Below the pieces are notes generated by a model. That model did no database searches, had not been told where the DNA came from, and saw only the letters and a program-made list of their open reading frames with translations. 64,000 nt of DNA from contig JAIWNF010000020.1 in the NCBI GenBank assembly GCA_025093555.1, positions 496,001 to 560,000 on the forward strand, in the 5' to 3' direction. How positions within the stretch are numbered: the first letter of the stretch is position 1; every line of letters starts with the position of its first letter. The position numbers and the translations under genes are program-made. Origin of the DNA: Circinella umbellata. Taxonomy: Eukaryota; Mucoromycota; Mucoromycetes; Mucorales; Lichtheimiaceae. Shown here piece after piece: positions 36,520-47,300 of the stretch.

Positions 36520-37125
36520 TCACATTTGGTGGAGAAGCATAAACCGATTCAACAGAACCATAGAGCATAACTAACTCTCTGCAGAAATAGACCCATGGGC
36601 CGATAGGCACATCCCCATCCCCCAACCAACACCATTCGCACAAGCATTGGTCACGCTCACCGATCAGCTGCTTTAACAGATATAAGAGTTACCACATGCT
36701 GAACAAGCATTATAATGGTGTAAGACCATTACAACGATATATTCAACCATAAGGTTGTTGATCTATATGCTGATCCGCAGAATACTAAGGATAGATAATA
36801 GCATGGTTAAGCACATGGTTGGATATAGATATATTAGGATAGTTATTATATATAGAAATGTTGATCATTGATATTAGATATATATTAGTTAGATGTAAAT
36901 TAGGCCCTAATATTTCGACATATATAAATAAAGGGTTTCCTGACAACCAGGAAACAGTAATTCGTTTTTATCATATATATTCTGGAGCCCCTTTTCTTTC
37001 TACCAATATTTAACTATTACGCTTCCTCGTAAACTGGCTGATATAACCCAATTGTAAGTATACAATAATCAGTCATGCGCTATTACAAGCATCCTTTTGA
37101 TAGAATAATTACACCAGTGAAGAAC
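36520..37125. mobile_element. Possible retrotransposon leader or LTR remnant
   Basis: TTTGGTGGAGAAGCATAAACC at about 36523 resembles the junction between an LTR end and a primer-binding site (TGG start). A region at 36650-37100 with TATATAAATAAAGGG and paired short inversions (AACCATAAGGTT, TTTCCTGACAACCAGGAAA) looks like LTR regulatory sequence. The boundaries are not defined. Confidence 0.35.
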
Positions 37126-37128
37126 GAG

Positions 37129-38370
37129 AACTCCAGACTACAGCCCAACTACATGTCTGTATAGATGATTCAGCCCTATTATTATCTAATGATATCAATA
37201 TATTACTTAATCAATGGAGCCAGAGTGACAATCAACTACTACAACAACAGGTAGAACTATGGAATCACTTACACCATAGAGAACAACAACGACATGAAGA
37301 AATTAATCAACTATGAGCAGAATTACTATGAAGACACAATATACTACTAGTACCTTGGCAAACACCCCTACACCAAGCTCAAATTGGGGTGATAGGTTTA
37401 CTAATATCAACAAACATACAAGTGCCCCCTCAAATACCACCACTAACAACCTTCATCAATACACAAGATCAGGGGCACTCTTCATGGGGCCCCCACAGAG
37501 CAAATATTGATATTCAACACACATGGGGTACTAACAATGATCGTAAATTAAACATACATACTATTTTATATAGGAAATTTGAATATGGACACACAAGCAT
37601 GGATGCTAACATTTGAGAAAGCAGCAAGTTATTTAGGATGAACAGAAGGAATTAAGATACAAGAATTCGCTATGTCGATGCATGAGGATCCTGGTCATCG
37701 GTAGGAGGGTTTAGACCCAACCAAGAAAATTAATTTTGAAATAATCAAGGGTGAATTCTTTACTATTGACGTGGCAGAATGCAAGCAGGTGAAGCGGCTA
37801 TGGCAAAGCTACAAGGATTACACTAAGGAAATATACCAATAAGAAAATTGGAGCAAAATTTAAAATGGTAATAAATCAAGACCAAGCAGACATGCCAAAA
37901 TTGCTATGATTATATTTCTTTTGGAATCACATTAATCGTAATGTAGCTATCGAAGTAGCTAAACACCATCCAGCAACATTAGATGAAGTCATTAAATATG
38001 CGGTACACCTAGAAAGTGTAAACACACAGATATCACAAAAGAATGAGGGAGCAAAAGCATCCAATTATTTTCTGCCCATACAAACAACAGAGCCACCAGT
38101 AGTAACAGCAAACATAGCAATGTCATCAGCAACAACAACACCATGAACACCCATACAACAAGCGACAATACCTGAAGAAGATGTAGAAATGCAGCTCAAG
38201 TATAGCATACTAAATATAAAAACAACAAACAACAATCATAAAGAAAAGGAACTTGTCACTTTGTGGTATATGGGATCACTCCGAAAGGGATTGTAGAAAA
38301 AAGAAGAGACAAGTGCAACAAGGAGCACAGCACAGTAAGCAGAAAACAAGACCACGTAACCAAAAGTAGA
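37129..38370 (+). pseudogene. Fossil gag gene of an LTR retrotransposon
   Basis: Interrupted frames read as a Gag-type protein. An N-terminal coiled-coil-like Gln/Glu/Leu stretch (LLNQWSQSDNQLLQQQVELW) comes first. A capsid-like block follows (AWMLTFEKAASYLG, KINFEIIKGEFFTIDVAECK, LWQSYKDYTKEIYQ). Near 38260-38300 is a broken zinc knuckle: TCHF, then LCGIWDHSERDCRKKKR after a 1-bp shift. Many stops are TGA or TAG, as expected from C-to-T decay of CGA, CAG or TGG codons. No polymerase region follows. Confidence 0.6.
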
Positions 38371-40945
38371 AAGCATGAAAACTATACATCAAAACTGTTG
38401 ATCTGTTGTATTATAAGTACATTATCTCTTTATCCCAGATGAAATAAGAAATCATATTTAAAATACAGATGTGAACAGAACTCAGTTCTAAAAAGGGAAC
38501 TGAGTAAAATCGCATAACGATGTCCTACGCCTTGTCAACTTAAATTAAAGAATAAAAGAGAGGACCATGATGGCTAAGCCCACTATACTTCAGAACAGTA
38601 GCTATAGTAACCTTCTCAATATCAATGACTAATATCAAGTACCCGACTTTACTATCAATCACCTACATTATTCCATTAATGAAGCCCCATCATTCATAGA
38701 ATAGAAATCATATAAATACAGGTTGTAAACATTATTTTAAAAGGGATAACTTTATTCTAGTTTCAAAATTATTATTAAAAATATATATAACAAAGTCTGA
38801 AAGGATTTATACCTTGTCTGTTTTATTTTCTACTCTTATTGAACTAACCAAATATCACAGAAAGCCTGCTGCTGTTATAGTGGTTCGTTTGGGTCAAAAA
38901 CCATGTTCATTCTTCGGCATAACGTGGTTCGGGCGATGTGATGTGTTCCATAACTTTGAAAAACAAGCTAGAGAATTATCAGTAATCAGGTGTGAATAGC
39001 CAGGTAATATTGACACGTTTGAGCAATATAAGCTACCACTTGCACACAGAAATAACTCATTTCTTTTGTAATTTATTTTTAGATTTTATGCAGCTTGTAG
39101 AAACTCATTGGTTGACAGTGGGGTTTCTTTCATTTTCAAATATTTTGATAAACTTTCCCTTACGTATTGTTTTTAAAGGATAGTTCCTACAAATGGCTTT
39201 TTTTTATTTTTTAAATCCATATATTTTTGATTGCTTATGTAATTTGCCTGATAAAATAATTTATTGTTATTTCACAGGGACTTTTTTATTTTATTTTTAA
39301 ATGTAACAGATAATGATGGAAGCAAGTTAAATAAGACTATCAAAAAGAAGGATTGTTATTATTCAATTTCTTTTTCAGTTTACTATTTATAGCTTTGACA
39401 GTATTTTGATTCCAAGAGGTATTATCCGTAGGATAATTAAATGGTGTGTAAAAGAATACTGTGTAGTCTATATCATGTACGTATTCCAGTTTTTTTTTCT
39501 GGAAGCTCCAAGTCGCTGACACATAAGTACAACTAGCACACTTTGATAATATCTGTTTTTCATATACTACAGGTTATTTAGTAAGCTATGCAAAAAAAAA
39601 TACGAAGTTAAAGTCTTACTATATATACCTATAATAATGTGATTATCTTAACTAGTGAAGTGTTCAATGTGTGATTGAGGTACTTTGTATAAAGATATAA
39701 AATAAAGAAGAAATAATATACTATGTAACTGTATTTGGATAATAAATTGTATAAAATAGAATAGAAATATGGGTTGTGGACGTTCTTATATTCAGGAATA
39801 TTACGTCTTAATCTATAATGAGTTTAAGAGGCTTTATGCTAAGATAAACTATTGTCAGATCAATTTATTTGTTAAAAGACTAAGAGATTTAAAAGGTAAA
39901 GATAGAACTAAAGAGCTCCATTTTATTTGAAATAATTTAGGGGTATTTATACTAATTGCTTCGTCATAAAAGTGTTGCAGCTTCGATATAAATGTGTCAT
40001 TGCTCTGACATAAATGCGTCTTTGCTTCGATATACAGTAATTGTGTCATAGCACGCTCCAATAATATCACATAATTTGGTACTGTGTAATACTTTATCGG
40101 TGATATAAATAATAATAATGAACATTACAAGAATAATAATAATAATAGTAGTAAAAAAATAAATATAATAATGATGACAGTAATTATGTTGATATAAAAA
40201 TGTCTTTAATTTTTATATGTTACACTAGGACATCGTTATTAATATATTAATATTATTACGTATCGCATCAATATTATGTGTAATTTTTTATGTTGTTTGC
40301 ATATTCTCTTGCTTCTTGCTCTTGTATTCATGTTGGTGCAAGAAAAAAAATGACCAATCTTTTACTTTGTTTAATACATTTTTTAATGATTGTTTCTACT
40401 TCTTCCATGTTTGTTGTGAAGGCAAGTTACAAAAATTCAAAATTCCATAGCAACTCTCACTTGCAATCTCATGTCACTTTCTACAAGTTTGTATCTCATA
40501 TAAAGCACTTATTTAGTAGTTTCTTTTGAGTATCTTTTAATATATTATAAGAAACCTCTTTTGTTGATCATTTCTGGTGTGGCCCAGTCATCGAGGTTAT
40601 ATTTCTTTGTGTCTCGTTTAAACTTTTTGAAATTATCCTGTTTTTGCTAGTTTGGTGTATTTGCTATAGCTTAAGAGATTTTCACTCGTATTGGTGAACC
40701 AGAGAGCCTTACTTCTTTTCTTCGTCGATTTGCTTAGTGATGATTCTAATAGTGTTTTTAATTTACTTTGACTGTAAACACTTGCGTTTTATTGACCATT
40801 GATATTTTGTTCTATTAATAGTTTTTTCACTAATGTATGGCTTTTGAAAGTATAAAGGGAAAAGAGAGGAAATAGGTACAAAATTTATTTTATATTTTAT
40901 TTTGCTACCTACTATGAATTGTTGAATCTTTGACTGACGATTTGT
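38371..40945. other. Unassigned AT-rich sequence in the transposon island
   Basis: No gene is supported. Short frames (38814-38999, 39855-40070, 40290-40529) have no recognisable domain, splice partner or repeat partner. Confidence 0.4.
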
Positions 40946-41103
40946 TATAGTGATAATTCGATATAACTAATTCCTTTTCGTCCCATAGAGGGGGTATCGT
41001 CATATCAAGTGGTGGCTATAAGATGTATACCATCACCGCTCGATATAACGATACACCCCGTCAGACCAAAAGTGCATCGTTATATCGAATTATCGTTATA
41101 TCA
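40946..41103. mobile_element. MITE-like inverted-repeat element
   Basis: GATAATTCGATATAAC at 40952-40967 is exactly inverted at 41079-41094. A third related copy, TCGATATAACGAT, lies inside at about 41040. Termini of the type TCGnTATAACGA are known from pogo/Tigger-type elements. No ORF is present. The outer ends are approximate. Confidence 0.5.
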
Positions 41104-41555
41104 AATTCATGATCCGAGCTGCAATGATTGGGTAAAATTCTATCTTTATGTACTTGGCCTCACATGTATATGTCTTACAAAAAGAAGAGAACCCTAAACA
41201 CATTATATCATTTGTACTGTAACTAAGCTATAAAAATAAAATAGATCTTTTTTTTTCTTTGTACGTACAGTGTTTATTTTCAAATATTCCTTAACATGTT
41301 CCTTCTAACTGAATTAAAATTATATCGTCACATATAATTAATGTCAATCCCTTATAAGAAAAAAATGCGAGTGTTGTACTTCTATAATCAGCATCAAAAA
41401 ACTGTCTATTGTTTATAAAGACATTCAAAATGATAAGAACAAGTTCGACTTGCAAAGTTAGTATAATAAAAAAAATCTGATTTTGAAAAGAAAGAAGAAG
41501 AAGCAGCATATCACCGGCTTTTCTTTTTTTGGAAAAGGCGATGCCTGAGGTGGAC

Positions 41556-42736
41556 ATTCTAATATAATCTAAACATTTAAATTTCAAATAAATTTTAAAA
41601 TTAACTATTTCTAAATACTCATCTATTATTGATGTTTCATTAAAGTTTTCTTGCCATAGGGGACATGCTGTTAATAAATAGATAATACAAAATCAGTTGA
41701 TTTTATATTATCATCAGATAATTATTGATTTTATAAAATTTATAAAAATCATAATTTAATATATATATTTAAGAAAAATAAATATTTTTATTTTTCAACA
41801 TTACTACAACAACAATAACAACAACAAAACCTTAACAGGTTTTTTATATTCTTATTTATATATATTAAAAAATAAATAAAATTATTAATTTTCTTGTTTT
41901 TTTTCAGAAATAAAAATATCAAAAATTATGAATTTTTGGATATTTTGACATTTATGGATTTTATGAATTTTATGAAATTTATAAATTAATATATAAATTA
42001 TTTATTCTTATATATATTAAAAAACAAGTATTTGTGACATAAATCTTGTTTTTTTCAGAAATAAAAATATAAATATATCTAATATATTATTTATATTTAA
42101 TATTTCAGAAGTTCATAGAACTTTAAGAATTATATTTTTTTTATATTTTTAAATTATCATGTGATAATTAAAATATGATTACGTAATCATATTTAAAAAA
42201 TAAATTAAAAATACAATGTATCTGAATCTTATAGATTCCAAAAACAAGAAAATCATTGATTTTATTTGTTTTTTAATATATATAAGAATAAATAATTATA
42301 TATTAATTTATGAATTTCATAAATTCATAAAATCCATAAATGTCAAAATATCCAAAAATTCATAATTTTTGATATTTTTATTTCTGAAAAAAAACAAGAA
42401 AATTAATAATTTTATTTGTTTTTTAATATATATAAATAAGAATATAAAAAACCTGTTAAGGTTTTGTTGTTGTTATTATTGTTGTAGTAATGTTGAAAAA
42501 TAAAAATATTTATTTTTCTTAAATATATATATTAAATTATGATTTTTATAAATTTTATAAAATCAATAATTATCTGATGATAATATAAAATCAACTGATT
42601 TTGTATTATCTATTTATTAACAACATGTCCCCTATGGCAAGAAAACTTTAATAAAACATCAATAATAGATGAGTATTTAGAAACAGTTAAATTTTAAAAT
42701 TTATTTGAAATTTAAATGTTTAGATTATATTAGAAT
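41556..42736. repeat. 1.18-kb foldback: two about 470-bp inverted arms with a 240-bp loop
   Basis: ATTCTAATATAATCTAAACA at 41556 is inverted at the right end (42736), and the match continues inward for about 470 bp. It passes through GCCATAGGGGACATG, CAACAATAACAACAACAAAA and repeated CAGAAATAAAAATA segments. Only a few substitutions were seen, mainly C versus T, plus small indels. The loop contains further short palindromes (ATGATTACGTAATCAT). There is no ORF. The right end directly touches the hAT terminus. No target duplication is visible. Confidence 0.85.
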
Positions 42737-43035
42737 TAGGGATCCTCACGGTTCGATTCGGTTCGGTTCCTCAAGAGAACCGAATCGAACCGACCTTTAG
42801 TAAGAACCGAACCGAACCGAACCGTGAAGAACCGTGAAGAACCGAGAAGAACCGAGGAACCGACAGTAATTTAATGGTCTTTTTTTTTTGTGAAAAAACA
42901 GATATCTCAAAATATAAGCACAATAAGTCTTTATATGTAGCCAACAAGTACAATAAAAAAAAACAAAAGTCATTTTTTAACTGAATTCCGTTTATTATCA
43001 AAAAAAGCTGAATACTTTTTCTAAATAGTGAATAG
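42737..43035 (+). repeat. 299-bp exact tandem duplicate, copy 1 (left end of hAT element)
   Basis: Begins TAGGGATCCTCACGGTTCG and is followed without a gap by an identical second copy at 43036-43334. It carries clustered GAACCG/CGGTTC motifs next to the terminus, as expected for hAT transposase binding sites. Confidence 0.92.
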
Positions 43036-43334
43036 TAGGGATCCTCACGGTTCGATTCGGTTCGGTTCCTCAAGAGAACCGAATCGAACCGACCTTTAGT
43101 AAGAACCGAACCGAACCGAACCGTGAAGAACCGTGAAGAACCGAGAAGAACCGAGGAACCGACAGTAATTTAATGGTCTTTTTTTTTTGTGAAAAAACAG
43201 ATATCTCAAAATATAAGCACAATAAGTCTTTATATGTAGCCAACAAGTACAATAAAAAAAAACAAAAGTCATTTTTTAACTGAATTCCGTTTATTATCAA
43301 AAAAAGCTGAATACTTTTTCTAAATAGTGAATAG
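43036..43334 (+). repeat. 299-bp exact tandem duplicate, copy 2
   Basis: Base-for-base repeat of 42737-43035 as far as can be read by eye. Its own TAGGGATCC terminus could serve as an alternative left end of the hAT element. Confidence 0.92.
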
Positions 43335-44391
43335 AGGTGATGATCTTTAGTTAAGTGTTGTATGTGGTTCTATTGAAGCGAAAATAGTAATAGCAACTAT
43401 TGAATATTCTATTTAACGTTGTCATACTGAATGGGAGTTAGAAAATTACTGTTGTTACATCCATAAAGTAATCAGCAAAAAGAAATAAATGACTGACGGC
43501 CGTGTTAAATGGAAGAAAGAAACATATTATTGGTAATTCAGAAAAATAAATATCCATAAAAAAACAGCCATTGTGTTATTGTTGTTACATCTGTAAAAAA
43601 AACTTTCTTTAGATATATTCATGGTCGTAGTAATGAAAGGTAGAAAATAGTGTTGTTGGTCCAATAAAAGTAATTGCCTTTTGCCTAAAAGAAAATAATG
43701 GCCGTGTTAATTGAAAGGAAAAAATTATTGTTGTTACATCTGTAAAAGTAAAAAAAGAAATAAGAAAAAAAAATAGTTGCTACTTGCAGGGTTATCCATT
43801 TTGGATTTCCGTTCCAGCTTGGCAAAAAAAAACTATTTCAGTGAAATATCTTTTGTGCTTATTATGCTAGAAAGATCAGTTTCCCATTGATGAAGAGTTT
43901 TCGGTCAATAATTATTTTAGGCAATATGCACTAGTAGTTAGCATTATCAAGATAGTTTTTTTTTTGGAAGGTATAGTGTCATTGTAAAATTTGATTTCCT
44001 TTTTGGAGATTTCTTATGATTATTCTTAAATAATTTCCTTTTTAGACACTCCTTCCGACTATTTATAATTATCCTCAATACTTCTTGCGCTTTGTAATAA
44101 TTATTGCTTGGCAATTACATCATAGTCATCATTGTCAAAATTAATGCTAATCATAATTATCATTATTATTATTATCATTATTACCATTACATATTATATT
44201 CCGCAGTAGTTTTAGAAAGCATATAAATACCCATCATAATCATTAGATAAAAAAACATTTTACGTTATCCTTTATTATTTTTCTTCGTTATTCTATTTTA
44301 TTTGGCTACGGCGTTATCTCCCTCCCCAGATATATTTCAACGAAAGTTAATTTTTTTTTACTTACAACTACCTTCAATTTACTTTTCAGCG
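43335..44391. other. 5' noncoding region of the hAT element
   Basis: About 1 kb between the duplicated terminus and the transposase start, with several ATTGTTGTTACATC-type short repeats (about 43440-43740) and a TATAAATAC box at about 44222. No other ORF is supported. Confidence 0.55.
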
Positions 44392-46869
44392 ATGCCATTC
44401 CAAACCGGTTCTTCATCCAGAAATCCTCTTGGTGCTCTTCACGATGAGGTAAAATAAGCATTGATTATACAAAAGTATCGAGCTATAAAATCACAAAGAA
44501 CATTTGTAACCATATTGTCCTTCTTATCCTTTTGTTATATTTCTTTCATTAGTTCAACCCAACGCCATATTCAAACTCTCCCATTGTTTCATCTCCAACC
44601 CCAAGTTTTTCCCGTCAAGCTTCTGCCATGTCTATCGATCGTGATCAATCAAGTACTATTGATGATAATGACACTGAGTCCGTTTCGAGTGTCGTATCTG
44701 GATCCCAACACGATTCATCCGTCAAGGAAACTAGTTTTATATTTAAATATGGATACGGCCAACGTTTTACTGATGATAAAGGTGCCCCTCGAATTAAGTG
44801 CTTGGTGGGTACTTGTAACCGCTCTTTTGCTTCGAAGGATTCCTCTACTTCTGGTTTAGTCAAGCATTTGCATAACAAGCATCAAATAACAGCAGATAAT
44901 GGCCCACATACAGGTGCTAAGCGTTCTGGAGGTCCGATGGATTTGTTCGTCCAAGCAAAACGTCCCCGAGTTTTTACAGCTGATGATTTTATAAAGACAT
45001 TTATCAAATTCATTGTTAAAACCAAACTTCCTTTTACAATGGCCGAGAATGACGATTTACAAGAGCTCTTGAACATTGCGCAATCAGCAACAGCAATGGA
45101 AATGGTAAAACTTCCAAGTACAGACACCGTTACAAGAAAGGTAAAATATTAGTTCTCCCCACCCCTTTTTTTGTTTTGTCATTATATTTAACAAACTAAC
45201 ACATTATATTTTATTTTACCTTCAGACCAAAGAAGAGTATGACTTTTACAAAAAAAAACTGCGCAACTTGCTAGATTCCCTTCCTGTAATTTCTTGTACA
45301 CTTGATGGTTGGACTAGTCCATATAATGATGCTTTCCTCGCGGTCACCGGTCATTGGATATCAACTTCTACTTGGACGATGCAAGAAGTAATTCTCGGTT
45401 TCCAGCCATTGAATGGTCCTCATTCGGCAGAGAATTTGGCAGCAGCATTCTTGGAAATTATCAACGATTTCAACCTAGGTCCCAAGTTATTCACAATTAC
45501 GACTGACAACGCATCCAACATGAGAAGAATGGCCCTGGAAGTAGAAAAATATGCTGAAGAAAAAGGATGGTAGGTTAAACATTATACAATATATCAAAAT
45601 ATATCAACATGACACTAATATAAATATACCAATCTATAGGCCGTTTCGTACAAGAAGCCATCATATACCGTGTCTTGGACATGTGTTAAATTTAGCCGTT
45701 CAAGATATTTTGAAGTGGGGTATGAATGAATCATATGTCGAGCAAGAAAATAACGACGATTCAGAAAGAGCAAACGAGCACGATCGTTTTGGGGACAATG
45801 GCGAACGACAAGTGATGAGCTCACTTATTAAGCTTCGAAAAGGCATAACAAAAATACGGTATGATAAACACTATTTTTTTTTTTGCAAAAAAGTTGTTAT
45901 TATCAGAAAATACTCATAAACATCCAATATCACAATAAATATAGGTCCTCACCACAACGTACAGAGAGATTTATGCGCGCGCAAGAAATACATTGCGCAA
46001 CAAAACTCAAGCTGTCACTCGATGTACCAACACGATGGAACTCCACTTACCAAATGTTGACACGAGCATCCTTGTTACAAGTCCCATATAACAGTGTGTG
46101 TTCTACAAATACCGAATTGCACGAGTTCCAGCTGAGTGATCTTGAATGGACCCGCATTTCCCAGGTCAAGTCCATGCTCCTCAAGTTCTGGGAGACAACC
46201 ATTGAGTTATCAGCAAGTCAAAGCCACGCGACAATCAATACCGCCATCGTTCATTATAATTTGATAATGGATTCCTTAGAAGATGTCGAAAGTAGTAATT
46301 ATCCAGCCGAACTCAAGAGAGCAGCAAGACGTGGATTACAAAAGCTGCAAAGATATTATTGTAAGGTTGATAATACACATATATATGCAGTTGCAACGGC
46401 CCTTGATCCACATATGAAGTTTACTTGGTGGCGTACCAGTGGTTGGGAAGAGGAATACCAGAACATGAGCCAAAGGATGGTTAGGGATGCTTGGGCAGAT
46501 TTCCCCAAATCTGTAACAATGGAGTCTGAAGCGAACGAAGAATTGCGACGGTTATACAGTTTGTATAATACAAGCGATGAACATGACGAACTTGACGATT
46601 ATCTTCAAGAACGATTGCGTGTGCCAATGCTCCGAAAGAAAGGTCAAAAGGCACCGGAATTTTTATACTGGGAGGCCCAGTCACAGTGGCCTAATTTGGC
46701 GCGTATGGCTGCCCAATATTTCGCAGTACCAGTAACCTCCACTCCTTCTGAGCGCTGTTTTTCGCAAACGCGACTCCTTTTACCTTATACACGCAACCGT
46801 TTGTCACCAGAGACCATACAAAGACTAATGCTTTTAGATTCTTGGACTTCTTTTAATTCCGACGAGTAA
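44392..46869 (+). CDS. hAT-family transposase, apparently complete
   Basis: Five exons (44392-44448, 44553-45140, 45226-45569, 45640-45858, 45945-46869) join in phase to about 710 residues with no stop. A BED-type zinc finger is seen (KCLVGTCNRSFASKDSSTSG, then LVKHLHNKH). The RNase-H-like catalytic domain follows with LDGWTSP and TTDNASNM, then HIPCLGHVLNLAVQD and DVPTRWNSTYQML. The C-terminal dimerisation region is present (NLARMAAQYFAVPVTSTPSE, RCFSQTRLLL, NRLSPETIQRLMLLDSW). These are the landmarks of hAT enzymes. All introns are GT-AG. An intact gene with matching ends suggests recent activity. Confidence 0.92.
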
Positions 46870-47300
46870 CCTCTTTTTATTATACTATTTTTCATTGCTC
46901 TTTCCCTTTCTTTTATTATTATTATTCTTTTTATTATTATTCTTTCCATTATTATTCTTTCCATTATTATTTTTTTCCATTACTATTATCTTTACTATTA
47001 TTGCTATACTTTTTTTTCCAATACATATTCAATAAAATCCGTACGCTTCTCTTATTTAACAGCTTACACTTTATATAAAAGAATTCCACGCTATTTATAA
47101 TTATGTTTTATTTTTGCAATTAATGTTTTCTCAACCATAATGTCAGGAATCACACATCTGCTAAATTATAATGTCGGTTCTCGGTTCTTTCCATGGAGAA
47201 CCGAGTCGGTTCCGGTCGGTTCCTTCCATAGAACCGTCTCGACTTTTCTCGGTTCGGTTCCGGTTCGGTTCCGGTTCTTCGGTTCTCATGAGGATCCCTA
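46870..47300. other. 3' end of the hAT element
   Basis: TATTATTCTT-type short repeats (46913-47000) precede the GGTTC-rich subterminal region and the right terminus TGAGGATCCCTA. Confidence 0.7.

Larger units (their letters stand above)
42737..47300 (+). mobile_element. hAT DNA transposon with intact transposase
   Basis: The left terminus TAGGGATCCTCA matches, inverted, the right terminus TGAGGATCCCTA ending at 47300. The inversion extends to AATTAGGGATCCTCA including neighbouring bases. Both subterminal regions are packed with GAACCG/CGGTTC repeats (42760-42865 and 47173-47285). The element encodes a complete five-exon transposase. No clean 8-bp target duplication was found around 42737 or 43036 and 47300. 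The left end may have rearranged when the 299-bp unit was duplicated. Confidence 0.85.

Noticed and set aside
36398..36643. 81-codon minus-strand ORF
   Set aside because: Lies opposite the presumed retrotransposon LTR/primer-site region. No domain or homologous frame.
38814..40529. Several 60-80-codon ORFs
   Set aside because: No conserved motifs, no introns in phase and no repeat partners. Treated as chance frames in AT-rich DNA.
42771..43300. Two identical minus-strand ORFs
   Set aside because: They are identical only because the 299-bp hAT terminus is duplicated. The frame is a by-product of GAACCG repeats.
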